From: MGBC108787 sp964430695
GTDB lineage: Bacteria; Bacillota_I; Bacilli_A; RF39; UBA660
Assembly: GCA_964430695.1 (NCBI GenBank)
Contig: CAYSFO010000064.1
Coordinates: forward strand, 1 to 5,354
Length of the DNA: 5,354 nt
Direction of reading: 5' to 3'
The notes under the pieces: generated by a model
Seen by the model: the letters and a program-made list of their open reading frames with translations, nothing else
Told to the model about the DNA's origin: nothing
Databases searched by the model: none
Translations under genes and position numbers: made by a program
In this document: piece after piece, positions 1-5,132 of the stretch
Layout: every line of letters starts with the position of its first letter
Position numbering within the stretch: position 1 is the first letter of the stretch

Positions 1-148
1 AAGTAGCATGATTTAGTTCATCTTTAGAGATTCCTGTAATCGCATGTAATACATCTACAACCATTTCTCTATTATTTTGATGACACATCACGGCTTTAAA
101 CATGGCATCATTCAGTAGATTAATCGTTTTGTCTTCTTCGAAATTCAT
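1..148 (-). CDS. Rpn-family / PD-(D/E)XK nuclease-type transposase-like protein, N-terminal fragment
   Basis: The minus strand codes 49 residues from an ATG at 148-146 and runs off the left edge, so only the N-terminus is visible. It begins MNFEEDKTINLLNDAMFKAV and continues to a segment like VLHAITGISKDELNHAT. The LLNDAMFKAV opening, followed about 20 residues later by a VVDVLHAITGI helix, is the typical start of PD-(D/E)XK nuclease family transposase / Rpn-like proteins, which are abundant in gut Bacillota. The catalytic D...(D/E)xK residues would lie beyond the window and cannot be checked. The start is well supported: a GAGGGAG ribosome binding site lies at 160-154, five bases before the ATG. 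Family members are linked to RecA-independent recombination in E. coli, but most have no known role. Assignment to the family is probable; function is inferred only. Confidence 0.7.
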   Translation of the reverse strand, partial: MNFEEDKTINLLNDAMFKAVMCHQNNREMVVDVLHAITGISKDELNHAT

Positions 149-171
149 TAAAACTCCCTCTTTCAAAAAAC

Positions 172-200
172 AATCTATCAAAGAAGAAAAGTTTAAGCAA
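172..200 (-). promoter_or_regulatory. Possible sigma-A promoter of the Rpn-like gene
   Basis: On the minus strand a TTGCTT (200-195) is followed after 17 bases by TAGATT (177-172). The -35 matches TTGACA at the first three positions and the -10 matches TATAAT at four of six. The expected start near 165 would give a leader of about 17 bases containing the GAGGGAG ribosome binding site. The same TTGCTT hexamer serves as the -35 of the tig promoter in this window. This is a weak consensus match. Confidence 0.35.
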
Positions 201-230
201 ATCTCCAATTTTTAAAATTTGTAGCAAAAC

Positions 231-276
231 AAAAAGAAATGTCTAATCAATTATTAAAATTGGTAAAACATTTCTT
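231..276 (-). terminator. Rho-independent terminator of the DUF1540 gene
   Basis: A long imperfect palindrome occupies 234-276: the outer nine bases AAGAAATGT (234-242) and ACATTTCTT (268-276) are perfectly complementary. Inner bases 244-252 and 258-266 pair as well, with two mismatches (243/267 and 245/265) and one G-U pair, leaving a 5-base loop. Read on the minus strand, the stem runs straight into TTTTTGTTTTG at 235-225, the U-tract expected of an intrinsic terminator. It lies 37 bases past the stop codon of the DUF1540 gene. On the plus strand no T-run follows, so it is directional. Confidence 0.65.
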
Positions 277-313
277 ACAATTGAATCCAATTCACACAAA
301 ATGAGTACAAATT

Positions 314-460
314 TTATTTTTTCTTAAAACTTGCACAATTTGTTCCACTTTTATCGTTGGAAACCAATATTTTCCCCAGAGTACAATAATTTTCTTTGTT
401 ATGAAATTTACAATTCTTTACGGTACATGCAATACATTGATTAAAATAAATTTCTTCCAT
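314..460 (-). CDS. DUF1540 family small cysteine-rich (probable metal-binding) protein
   Basis: This 48-residue ORF starts at ATG 460-458 and ends at TAA 316-314. It carries the DUF1540 cysteine pattern: C12-T-V-K-N-C17-K-F-H, then C26, a short I-L-V strand, and C42-A-S-F close to the end. There is one additional cysteine at C9. The spacing of the four conserved cysteines suggests a small zinc- or iron-binding fold, but no biochemical role is established for the family. It has no signal peptide or membrane segment and ends in KKK. AGGTGA at 471-466 is a good ribosome binding site six bases upstream of the ATG. It is transcribed away from the 66-residue gene at 528 from a shared palindromic spacer resembling back-to-back sigma-G promoters, so forespore expression is a reasonable inference. 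A downstream hairpin at 234-276 ends the transcript. Family call is confident; role is unknown. Confidence 0.85.
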   Translation of the reverse strand: MEEIYFNQCIACTVKNCKFHNKENYCTLGKILVSNDKSGTNCASFKKK

Positions 461-476
461 TAGAATCACCTACAAT

Positions 477-506
477 TAGTATGAATAAATTATGATTTTG
501 TATACA
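477..506 (-). promoter_or_regulatory. Sigma-G-like (forespore) promoter of the DUF1540 gene
   Basis: On the minus strand TGTATA (506-501) precedes CATACTA (483-477) with exactly 17 bases between. Published Bacillus subtilis sigma-G promoters approximate TGAATA, 17-18 bases, CATACTA, so the -10 matches fully and the -35 differs at one position, consistent with the GNATA core recognised by forespore sigmas. It is a poor sigma-A promoter. The predicted start is near 470, at the edge of the ribosome binding site, so the leader would be only about 10 bases. That shortness is the main reason for caution. Confidence 0.55.
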
Positions 507-511
507 TACTA
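482..511 (+). promoter_or_regulatory. Sigma-G-like (forespore) promoter of the 66-residue gene
   Basis: TGAATA (482-487), 17 bases, CATACTA (505-511) is an exact match to the sigma-G consensus known from Bacillus subtilis. The expected start is near 518, just ahead of or within the AGGTGGG ribosome binding site at 517-523, giving a leader of about 10 bases. It overlaps the opposing promoter almost completely, because each promoter's -35 region abuts or overlaps the other's -10. No convincing sigma-A elements are present in the spacer. Confidence 0.55.
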
Positions 512-527
512 AAAGTAGGTGGGAAAC

Positions 528-728
528 ATGAGAAAACATATCGACTATTTTTATAAGTGTTATGATAAAATGAATGAAAATGAAATAGAAAGAACCTGTA
601 ACGAACGTTTTAATGAATATGGTTATAATTTCGATACCAATCGGAAAAGAGTGATAAATTATGATGAACTTGCCAGGAAAACAGACTATAAAAATGTCAA
701 AAATTCTTTTAACAATAAAGAAAGATAG
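528..728 (+). CDS. Hypothetical 66-residue basic Asn/Tyr-rich protein, possible forespore protein
   Basis: I do not recognise this protein. It starts MRKHIDYFYKCYDKMNENEI and has 66 residues, rich in Asn, Lys, Arg and Tyr, with two cysteines (C11 and C24) and no membrane segment or signal peptide. An internal stretch YGYNFDTNRKR near residues 31-41 stands out. The ATG at 528 is preferred over the in-frame GTG at 519, because that GTG lies inside the Shine-Dalgarno sequence AGGTGGG (517-523), which sits four bases before the ATG. A sigma-G-like promoter at 482-511 points to expression in the developing spore. The sequence does not show the small acid-soluble spore protein signature. The stop codon TAG lies inside the left arm of its own terminator hairpin. 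It could be a spore coat or core component, but that rests only on the promoter. Confidence 0.6.
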   Translation: MRKHIDYFYKCYDKMNENEIERTCNERFNEYGYNFDTNRKRVINYDELARKTDYKNVKNSFNNKER

Positions 729-747
729 TAAAATCTTCTTTTTTTTT
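717..747 (+). terminator. Intrinsic terminator of the 66-residue gene, nested in the ackA promoter region
   Basis: The left arm at 717-726 pairs with ATCTTCTTT (733-741) as a nine-base stem with one bulged A and a six-base loop. A run of nine Ts follows at 739-747. The stop codon of the upstream gene (726-728) is at the base of the loop. The T-run ends two bases before the TATAAT of the presumed ackA promoter, so the end of one unit and the start of the next are packed together. Confidence 0.7.
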
Positions 748-748
748 G

Positions 749-754
749 TATAAT
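749..754 (+). promoter_or_regulatory. Probable -10 element of the ackA operon promoter
   Basis: A perfect TATAAT lies at 749-754, preceded by the T-run of the upstream terminator. I find no good -35 at 16-18 bases, and the TG just ahead is one base too close to be an extended -10. The expected start near 761 coincides with the AGAGGTG ribosome binding site (761-767), implying a leader of about 13 bases. Confidence 0.5.
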
Positions 755-773
755 GTTAAAAGAGGTGTGAAAT

Positions 774-1970
774 ATGAAAATTTTAACAGTAAATGCAGGG
801 AGTTCATCCTTAAAATTTAATTGTATTGAACTTCCAAGCGAAGAAGAATTAATTAGTGGGTATTTTGAGAAAATAGGAATGAATGGAAGTTTCTATAATA
901 TTAAAATCAATGGTTCTAAAACCAAAAGAGAAGTAGATTTAAAAAATCATTCTGATGCCATCAAATATTTACAAGAAGAATTATTTGCGAATAATATCAT
1001 CAAATCTTTAGATGAAATTGATGGGGTAGGACATCGTTTAGTACATGGAGGAGATAAATTTAAAGATTCAGTATTACTGACAGAAGAAGTATTAAAAGAA
1101 TGTGAGAAATTTAATGATTTAGCGCCACTTCATAATCCAGCCATGCTTGCCTGTATCAAAGCATTCCAAAGTGCGATGCCAGATACACCAATGGTGGGGG
1201 TATTTGATACATCTTTCCATCAAACGATTGAAGAAATTGATTATTTATATCCAGTGCCATATAGTTGGTATAAAGACTATGGAATCAGAAAATATGGATT
1301 TCATGGTACAAGCCATAAATATATAACAAAGAAAATGCAAGAAGTGTTAGGAAAAGAAAATGTAAATATTATCAATTGTCATATTGGTAGTGGAGGAAGC
1401 ATTTGTTGCATCAAAAACAGTAAAAGTATAGATACAACTATGGGATTCAGTCCTAACTCAGGACTAATGATGGGAACACGTTGTGGAGATATTGATTATT
1501 CTATTATTCCATTTTATATGAAAAAAACAGGTAAAAGCCTAGAAGAAGTGGATTCTATTTTAAATAAACAAAGTGGACTATTAGGAGTGAGTATAAAATA
1601 TGCAGATCATCGTGATATCGAAGTAGGAATGGAAGAAAATGATAAACAATGTATACTAGCCAATGATATGTATGTGGATAAAATTGTAGGATTCATCGCA
1701 AAATATTTCGTAAAATTAGATGGAAAAGTAGATGCTTTAGTTTTTACAGCAGGACTTGGAGAAAATGCTCGTGAATTTAGAGAGGCGATTGTTGGAAAAC
1801 TATCTTCTTTAGGGATCTATATTGAAAAAGAAGAAAATATGAAAATAGCTTCTTATTGTGATAAACAGGAAGGCATCATTTCTACAAAAGATTCTAAGGT
1901 TCCTGTATATGTACAACCAACAAACGAAGAATTAATGATAGCATTAGATACTTATCATATTATTGGGTAA
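774..1970 (+). CDS. ackA: Acetate kinase
   Basis: Acetate kinase is the cytoplasmic ASKHA-fold enzyme that interconverts acetyl phosphate plus ADP with acetate plus ATP, the ATP-yielding last step of fermentation to acetate. At 398 residues it is full length. The N-terminal signature VNAGSSSLKF holds N7, S10 and S12. GHRLVHGG supplies R88, VFDTSFHQ supplies D145, and GFHGTSH supplies H177. TRCGDID supplies R236, FTAGLGEN (324-331) is the adenosine motif, and TNEE near 383-386 carries the C-terminal catalytic glutamate. All correspond to active-site residues mapped in Methanosarcina thermophila Ack. Two motifs deviate: HIGSGGS at 203-209, where HLGNG(S/A)S is usual, and SPNSGL at 226-231, where TPLEGL is usual. 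AGAGGTG at 761-767 fits the ATG at 774. No pta is adjacent. The nrnA-like gene follows after 16 bases and is probably co-transcribed. Confidence 0.97.
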   Translation: MKILTVNAGSSSLKFNCIELPSEEELISGYFEKIGMNGSFYNIKINGSKTKREVDLKNHSDAIKYLQEELFANNIIKSLDEIDGVGHRLVHGGDKFKDSVLLTEEVLKECEKFNDLAPLHNPAMLACIKAFQSAMPDTPMVGVFDTSFHQTIEEIDYLYPVPYSWYKDYGIRKYGFHGTSHKYITKKMQEVLGKENVNIINCHIGSGGSICCIKNSKSIDTTMGFSPNSGLMMGTRCGDIDYSIIPFYMKKTGKSLEEVDSILNKQSGLLGVSIKYADHRDIEVGMEENDKQCILANDMYVDKIVGFIAKYFVKLDGKVDALVFTAGLGENAREFREAIVGKLSSLGIYIEKEENMKIASYCDKQEGIISTKDSKVPVYVQPTNEELMIALDTYHIIG

Positions 1971-1986
1971 AAGAAGGAGGTAGCAA

Positions 1987-2946
1987 ATGGCTTGGGATAT
2001 CCACAAAAAGATTTATAAAAAAATCAAAAAATATCAAAATATAGTAATTGCAAGACATGTGGGACCAGATCCTGATGCCGTTGCTAGCCAAATTGCATTA
2101 CGTGATGCCATAAAGCTAACATTTCCTGAAAAAAAGGTTCTTGCTGTAGGAGCAAGTGTAGCTCGATTTAAAACGTTTGGACTTTTAGATAAATCTGAGT
2201 TTTCAGAATTAGAAAATGTTTTATTGATTATTACAGATGTTCCAACGATGGAAAGAGTAGATGGAATTGAAGAATTAAAATACAAAGAAGTAATTAAAAT
2301 TGACCATCATCCCTGTAATGAATTAGTCGCTAGTTTAGAAATAGTGGATGATGCTGCATCCAGTGCTTGTCAATTGGTAGCAGAACTTATTATGCATACA
2401 AATTTAAAAATGGATTATAATATTGCAAGTAATCTATTTTTGGGAATTGTTTCCGATAGTGATCGTTTTTTGCTTCCCTATACATCTGCGAAAACGTTTC
2501 AAATTGTATCTAGATTAATCGAGGAGCAAAATTTAAATTTTGTGGATTTATATGATCGAATTTATGAAAGACCAATCAATGAAATAAAATTTCATGGGTA
2601 TTTGGCAGAAAATTTAAATCTAACAAAAAATGGTTTAGCTTATATGAAAATATCTCCAGAACTAATGAATGAATATAATGTAGATATAGCAACACCATCG
2701 AATATGATTAATGATTTTAATTATATTAAAGAAGTATTGGTATGGACATTTATAACTTATGATGAAAAAAATAAGGTCTATAAGATCAATATTCGTAGTA
2801 GAGGTCCAGTCATCAATGATATTGCTGAAAAATATAATGGTGGTGGACATAAATTTGCGAGCGGGGTACGTATTCAAACAGAAAAAGAGATTGATTTGTT
2901 ATTAGAAGATTTAGATAATGTATGTAAGAATTATAAAAAAGAATAA
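1987..2946 (+). CDS. nrnA: DHH/DHHA1 phosphoesterase, NrnA-type nanoRNase and pAp phosphatase
   Basis: This 319-residue protein has the two-domain layout of NrnA/YtqI (about 313 residues in Bacillus subtilis). An N-terminal DHH domain is followed by a DHHA1 domain. Metal-binding motifs are visible in order: RHVGPDPDAVAS (H24, D28, D30), IITDVP (D84), IDHHP (D106, H107, H108) and GIVSDSDRF (D157). The DHHA1 end carries IRSRG (269-273) and the substrate-binding GGGHKFASG (285-293). Relatives degrade 2-5 nucleotide RNA fragments to mononucleotides in the cytoplasm and dephosphorylate pAp; some also hydrolyse pApA or pGpG from cyclic dinucleotide turnover. There is no transmembrane or GGDEF region, so it is not GdpP. 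AAGGAGG at 1974-1980 is a strong ribosome binding site for the ATG at 1987. It follows ackA by 16 bases and ends with tandem stops TAATAA. Which substrate dominates cannot be read from sequence. Confidence 0.9.
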   Translation: MAWDIHKKIYKKIKKYQNIVIARHVGPDPDAVASQIALRDAIKLTFPEKKVLAVGASVARFKTFGLLDKSEFSELENVLLIITDVPTMERVDGIEELKYKEVIKIDHHPCNELVASLEIVDDAASSACQLVAELIMHTNLKMDYNIASNLFLGIVSDSDRFLLPYTSAKTFQIVSRLIEEQNLNFVDLYDRIYERPINEIKFHGYLAENLNLTKNGLAYMKISPELMNEYNVDIATPSNMINDFNYIKEVLVWTFITYDEKNKVYKINIRSRGPVINDIAEKYNGGGHKFASGVRIQTEKEIDLLLEDLDNVCKNYKKE

Positions 2947-2985
2947 TAAGAAAGATATAGTGTAAAAATGTGTGAATAAAAATAT

Positions 2986-3014
2986 TTGACAAACATAATT
3001 ATTTATAGTATTCT
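2986..3014 (+). promoter_or_regulatory. Sigma-A promoter of greA
   Basis: A perfect TTGACA (2986-2991) is followed after 17 bases by TATTCT (3009-3014), which matches TATAAT at four positions. The expected start near 3021 gives a leader of about 24 bases containing AAGGTGA. No terminator hairpin is evident between nrnA and this promoter, so read-through from the ackA operon is possible. Confidence 0.7.
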
Positions 3015-3044
3015 TAGTACTGATATTTTTAGAAGGTGAATATG

Positions 3045-3512
3045 ATGAAACAAATTGAAAATATTATGCTAACAGCTGAAGGTTATTTAGCTTTAGAACA
3101 AGAATTAAATATGCTTAAAACAGAAAAAAGACCAGAGGTCATTAAGGCTTTAAAAGAAGCAAGAGCTTTAGGGGATTTATCTGAGAATTCCGATTATGAT
3201 GCAGCTAGAAATGAACAAGCACAATTAGAAGCTCGTATTAAAGAATTAGAATTTAAACTTGAACATTGTACGATTGCAGATGCAAGTCAAAAAGATACAG
3301 TAAATGTTGGAAGTAAAGTCACAATTACTTATGATGATGGTGAGATTGAAGAATATAAAATCGTAGGTTCTTTAGAAGCAGACCCATTTGAAAATAAGAT
3401 TTCGAATGAAAGTCCTATTGGTAAAGCCATTATTGGACATAAAAAAGGTGAAGTTGTCGAAGTTGTATCACCAAATGGTAATTTTAGTGTAACCATTTCG
3501 AATATTGAATAA
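3045..3512 (+). CDS. greA: Transcription elongation factor GreA
   Basis: GreA enters the secondary channel of backtracked RNA polymerase and stimulates cleavage of the extruded RNA 3' end, letting elongation resume. The 155-residue product is close to the usual 157-160. Residues 1-75 form the N-terminal antiparallel coiled coil, with the acidic tip GDLSENSDYDAA (43-54) holding D44 and E47, equivalent to the metal-coordinating D41 and E44 of E. coli GreA. Residues about 80-155 form the FKBP-like C-terminal domain, including SPIGKAIIGHKKGEVVEV. An in-frame GTG at 3036 lies within the Shine-Dalgarno AGGTGA (3034-3039) and is not a credible start. ATG 3042 is only two bases from that site, so ATG 3045, five bases away, is preferred; the two differ by one Met. 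It has its own promoter and terminator and is monocistronic unless upstream transcription reads through. Confidence 0.95.
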   Translation: MKQIENIMLTAEGYLALEQELNMLKTEKRPEVIKALKEARALGDLSENSDYDAARNEQAQLEARIKELEFKLEHCTIADASQKDTVNVGSKVTITYDDGEIEEYKIVGSLEADPFENKISNESPIGKAIIGHKKGEVVEVVSPNGNFSVTISNIE

Positions 3513-3535
3513 AGAAGAAGAGTAATCTTCTTTTT
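3512..3535 (+). terminator. Intrinsic terminator of greA
   Basis: Bases 3512-3521 and 3526-3535 form a ten-pair stem with one G-U pair, closed by a GTAA tetraloop of the stable GNRA class. The stop codon lies at its foot (3510-3512). The stem's 3' side ends in five Ts at 3531-3535, a short U-tract. Confidence 0.75.
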
Positions 3536-3557
3536 CAATTAGACATGTAATAACTAT

Positions 3558-3586
3558 TTGCTTTTTAAGTGATCCTTCGATATAAT
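3558..3586 (+). promoter_or_regulatory. Sigma-A promoter of tig
   Basis: TTGCTT (3558-3563) and a perfect TATAAT (3581-3586) are separated by 17 bases. The expected start near 3593 leaves a leader of about 24 bases holding GAGAGGA. The promoter lies inside the in-frame upstream extension of the tig ORF, which argues that this extension is not translated. Confidence 0.75.
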
Positions 3587-3616
3587 AAAACATGTCAAAG
3601 AGAGGATTTTAAAATT

Positions 3617-4867
3617 ATGAAGAAAAATGTGATTGTAAAAGAAATAAAAATAGATGGAGAAGCTTGGACGAAATGTCTAGATAAAGCTTTTAAAAAGAAA
3701 AATAAAGATGTTAAAATAGATGGATTCCGTAAAGGCGCTGCTCCAAAAGATATGTTTATTAAAAAATTTGGAATAGAATCTTTATATATGGATGCCGTTG
3801 ATGATGCTGTACAAAATGCTTATCAAGATGTTTTAAAAGAGGTAGAGATTGTTCCAGTATGTGAACCAAAATTAGATGTAAAATCGGTTGATGAAAAAGC
3901 GTGTGTTTTAGAATTTACTCTTATTTCTGCACCGGAAGTAACTTTAGGAGAATATAAGAATTTAAAAATTAAGAAACCATCTCCAAAAGTAACAAAAGAA
4001 GAAATGGATACAGAAATTGAAAATTTAAGAAATAAATATGCGGAAATAAAAGTAAAAGAAAAAAATAGTAAAATAGAAAATGGAGATACAGCTGTTATCG
4101 ATTTTAAAGGAATTGTTGATGGAAAAGAACTTGATGGAGGAAGTGGAGAAAATTATCCTCTTGAAATAGGAAGTCATACTTTTATTCCTGGATTTGAAGA
4201 AGGATTAGTGGGAATGAAAGTCGGAGAAGAGAAAGAACTACATTTAACTTTCCCAGAAAATTATACAGCGGACTTACAAAATAAAGATGTTATCTTTCAT
4301 GTAAAAATAAATGAAATTAAAGCACGTATACTTCCAGAATTAAATGAAGATTTTTATTTAGATTTAGGGTATGAAGATGTAAAAACAAAAGAAGAATTTG
4401 AAGCAAAGGTTAAAGATTCTCTAACAAAACGTAAAGAAGCAGAAATTGAAGATCAATATATTGAGGATTGTCTAGCCAAAGCTAGTGAAAATATGAAAGT
4501 GGATATCAATGAAGAAATTATTGATGATGAAGTCCATCGTATGATGCATCAATTTGAAAATCAATTAAAAATGCAAGGATTAAACCTTGAACAATATTAT
4601 GAGTTTACTGGTATGGATCATGAAAAACTACATGAACAAATGGAACCAGAAGCAACGAAGCGTATTAAATATCGTTATTTACTTGAAAAAGTTGCAGAAG
4701 TTGAAAACATTGAAGTTAGTGATAAAGAAGCAGAAAAACAAGCGGATGAAATGGCTGCTAATTATGGAATTAGTAAAGAAGAATTATTACAAGCTTATGG
4801 AAGCTTAGAAGTTGTTAAATACGATATAAAAATGCGTAATGCTATTGAAATAGTTAAAGGAGCATAA
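3617..4867 (+). CDS. tig: Trigger factor, ribosome-associated chaperone and peptidyl-prolyl isomerase
   Basis: Trigger factor docks near the ribosome exit tunnel and shields nascent chains. The 416-residue product has all three parts. The ribosome-binding domain spans about 1-112, with the signature GFRKGAAP at 36-43 (F37, R38, K39 contact the ribosome). The FKBP-type PPIase domain spans about 146-232, including GDTAVIDFKGIVDG and FIPGFEEGLVGMKVGE. The SurA-like helical chaperone region comprises the 112-145 linker and 233-416. The FRK signature sits about seven residues closer to the start than in E. coli (residues 44-46), so the usual first beta strand seems to be missing. An in-frame GTG at 3569 could lengthen it by 16 residues, but that stretch overlaps the TATAAT box and does not resemble the missing strand. 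GAGAGGA at 3600-3606, ten bases before the ATG, is the ribosome binding site. No clpX or lon follows, unlike in many Bacillota. Confidence 0.96.
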   Translation: MKKNVIVKEIKIDGEAWTKCLDKAFKKKNKDVKIDGFRKGAAPKDMFIKKFGIESLYMDAVDDAVQNAYQDVLKEVEIVPVCEPKLDVKSVDEKACVLEFTLISAPEVTLGEYKNLKIKKPSPKVTKEEMDTEIENLRNKYAEIKVKEKNSKIENGDTAVIDFKGIVDGKELDGGSGENYPLEIGSHTFIPGFEEGLVGMKVGEEKELHLTFPENYTADLQNKDVIFHVKINEIKARILPELNEDFYLDLGYEDVKTKEEFEAKVKDSLTKRKEAEIEDQYIEDCLAKASENMKVDINEEIIDDEVHRMMHQFENQLKMQGLNLEQYYEFTGMDHEKLHEQMEPEATKRIKYRYLLEKVAEVENIEVSDKEAEKQADEMAANYGISKEELLQAYGSLEVVKYDIKMRNAIEIVKGA

Positions 4868-4879
4868 TTGCTCCTTTTT
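4856..4879 (+). terminator. Terminator of tig at the convergent junction
   Basis: AAAGGAGCA (4856-4864) and TGCTCCTTT (4869-4877) form a perfect nine-base stem with a four-base TAAT loop. The run of five Ts at 4875-4879 supplies the U-tract for tig. The tig stop codon TAA (4865-4867) is the loop itself. The stop codon of the opposing XRE gene (4878-4880) lies in the T-run. In the minus direction the stem is followed by only a short T stretch, so it would be a weak terminator for the XRE gene. Confidence 0.85.
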
Positions 4880-5114
4880 ATATGTCTTCTTCTTTGATTA
4901 TACTTTTAGAGTACGGATTTCTATTGTCTGTACGATAAAGCAGATAATCTGTACTTGTATCATAAAAGTCTGCTAATTTTTTTAAAGTATCAATAGGAAT
5001 ATTAATCTTTTCAAGCTCATATTTACTATAATTTGATTGATCTATTTTTAAAAATTTGGCTATATCTTTTTGATAAAGATCTTTATCTTCGCGAAGTTCT
5101 TTTAGTCTATTCAT
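4878..5114 (-). CDS. Small XRE-family helix-turn-helix transcriptional regulator
   Basis: This 78-residue protein is essentially one HTH_3 (Cro/CI-type) DNA-binding domain with a short tail. Residues 4-61 cover the five-helix fold: LKELREDKDLYQKDIAKFL forms helices 1 and 2, QSNYSKYE (26-33) is the recognition helix, and IPIDTLKKLADFYDTSTDYLL (39-59) is the conserved second half. Y14 replaces the Thr or Ser usually found before Gln15. The tail has no sensor or protease domain. An in-frame GTG at 5123 is part of the Shine-Dalgarno sequence AGGTGA (5125-5120), so ATG 5114, five bases further, is chosen. It converges with tig and diverges from the gene at 5225. Regulators of this type usually act on their own or a neighbouring divergent promoter; control of the 5225 gene is inferred, not shown. 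The target and signal are unknown. Confidence 0.9.
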   Translation of the reverse strand: MNRLKELREDKDLYQKDIAKFLKIDQSNYSKYELEKINIPIDTLKKLADFYDTSTDYLLYRTDNRNPYSKSIIKEEDI

Positions 5115-5132
5115 TATATTCACCTAAAGTTA

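Larger units (their letters stand above)
467..521. repeat. Near-perfect inverted repeat spanning the divergent promoter and both ribosome binding sites
   Basis: The left arm CACCTACAATTAGTATG (467-483) and right arm CATACTAAAAGTAGGTG (505-521) are complementary at 15 of 17 positions. The two mismatched positions are AA/AA at 474-475 versus 513-514. The arms are separated by a 21-base AT-rich spacer. Each arm holds one gene's -10 element and its GTAGGTG Shine-Dalgarno sequence, so the symmetry reflects two copies of one expression module in opposite orientation. A transcript crossing it could also fold into a hairpin hiding both ribosome binding sites. Confidence 0.85.

Noticed and set aside
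1..730. Complete mobile element at the left edge
   Set aside because: Only the N-terminus of an Rpn-like protein is present, with no terminal inverted repeats or target duplications in view.
2034..2285. 83-codon minus-strand ORF inside nrnA
   Set aside because: It is antisense to the conserved DHH motifs, has no ribosome binding site and resembles no known family; it is a shadow of the real frame.
2662..2877. 71-codon minus-strand ORF inside nrnA
   Set aside because: Antisense to the DHHA1 domain, with an Ile/Tyr-rich low-complexity product typical of AT-rich shadow frames.
3036..3041. GTG start for greA (and similar GTGs at 519 and, minus strand, 5123)
   Set aside because: In all three cases the GTG is part of an AGGTG Shine-Dalgarno sequence, and an ATG follows at proper spacing.
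3329..3538. 69-codon minus-strand ORF across the end of greA
   Set aside because: Antisense to the GreA C-terminal domain and starting within the greA terminator; no independent support.
3569..3616. GTG start giving trigger factor 16 extra residues
   Set aside because: The segment contains the TATAAT promoter box, lacks a ribosome binding site and does not resemble the missing first strand of the domain.
4587..4808. 73-codon plus-strand ORF in a second frame of tig
   Set aside because: Lys/Leu/Met-rich shadow of the clearly conserved trigger factor C-terminus.
774..4867. Mycoplasma-type genetic code (TGA as tryptophan)
   Set aside because: Every tryptophan in the confident genes is TGG and no in-frame TGA occurs, so nothing demands code 4. 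The sample is small, with four tryptophans.
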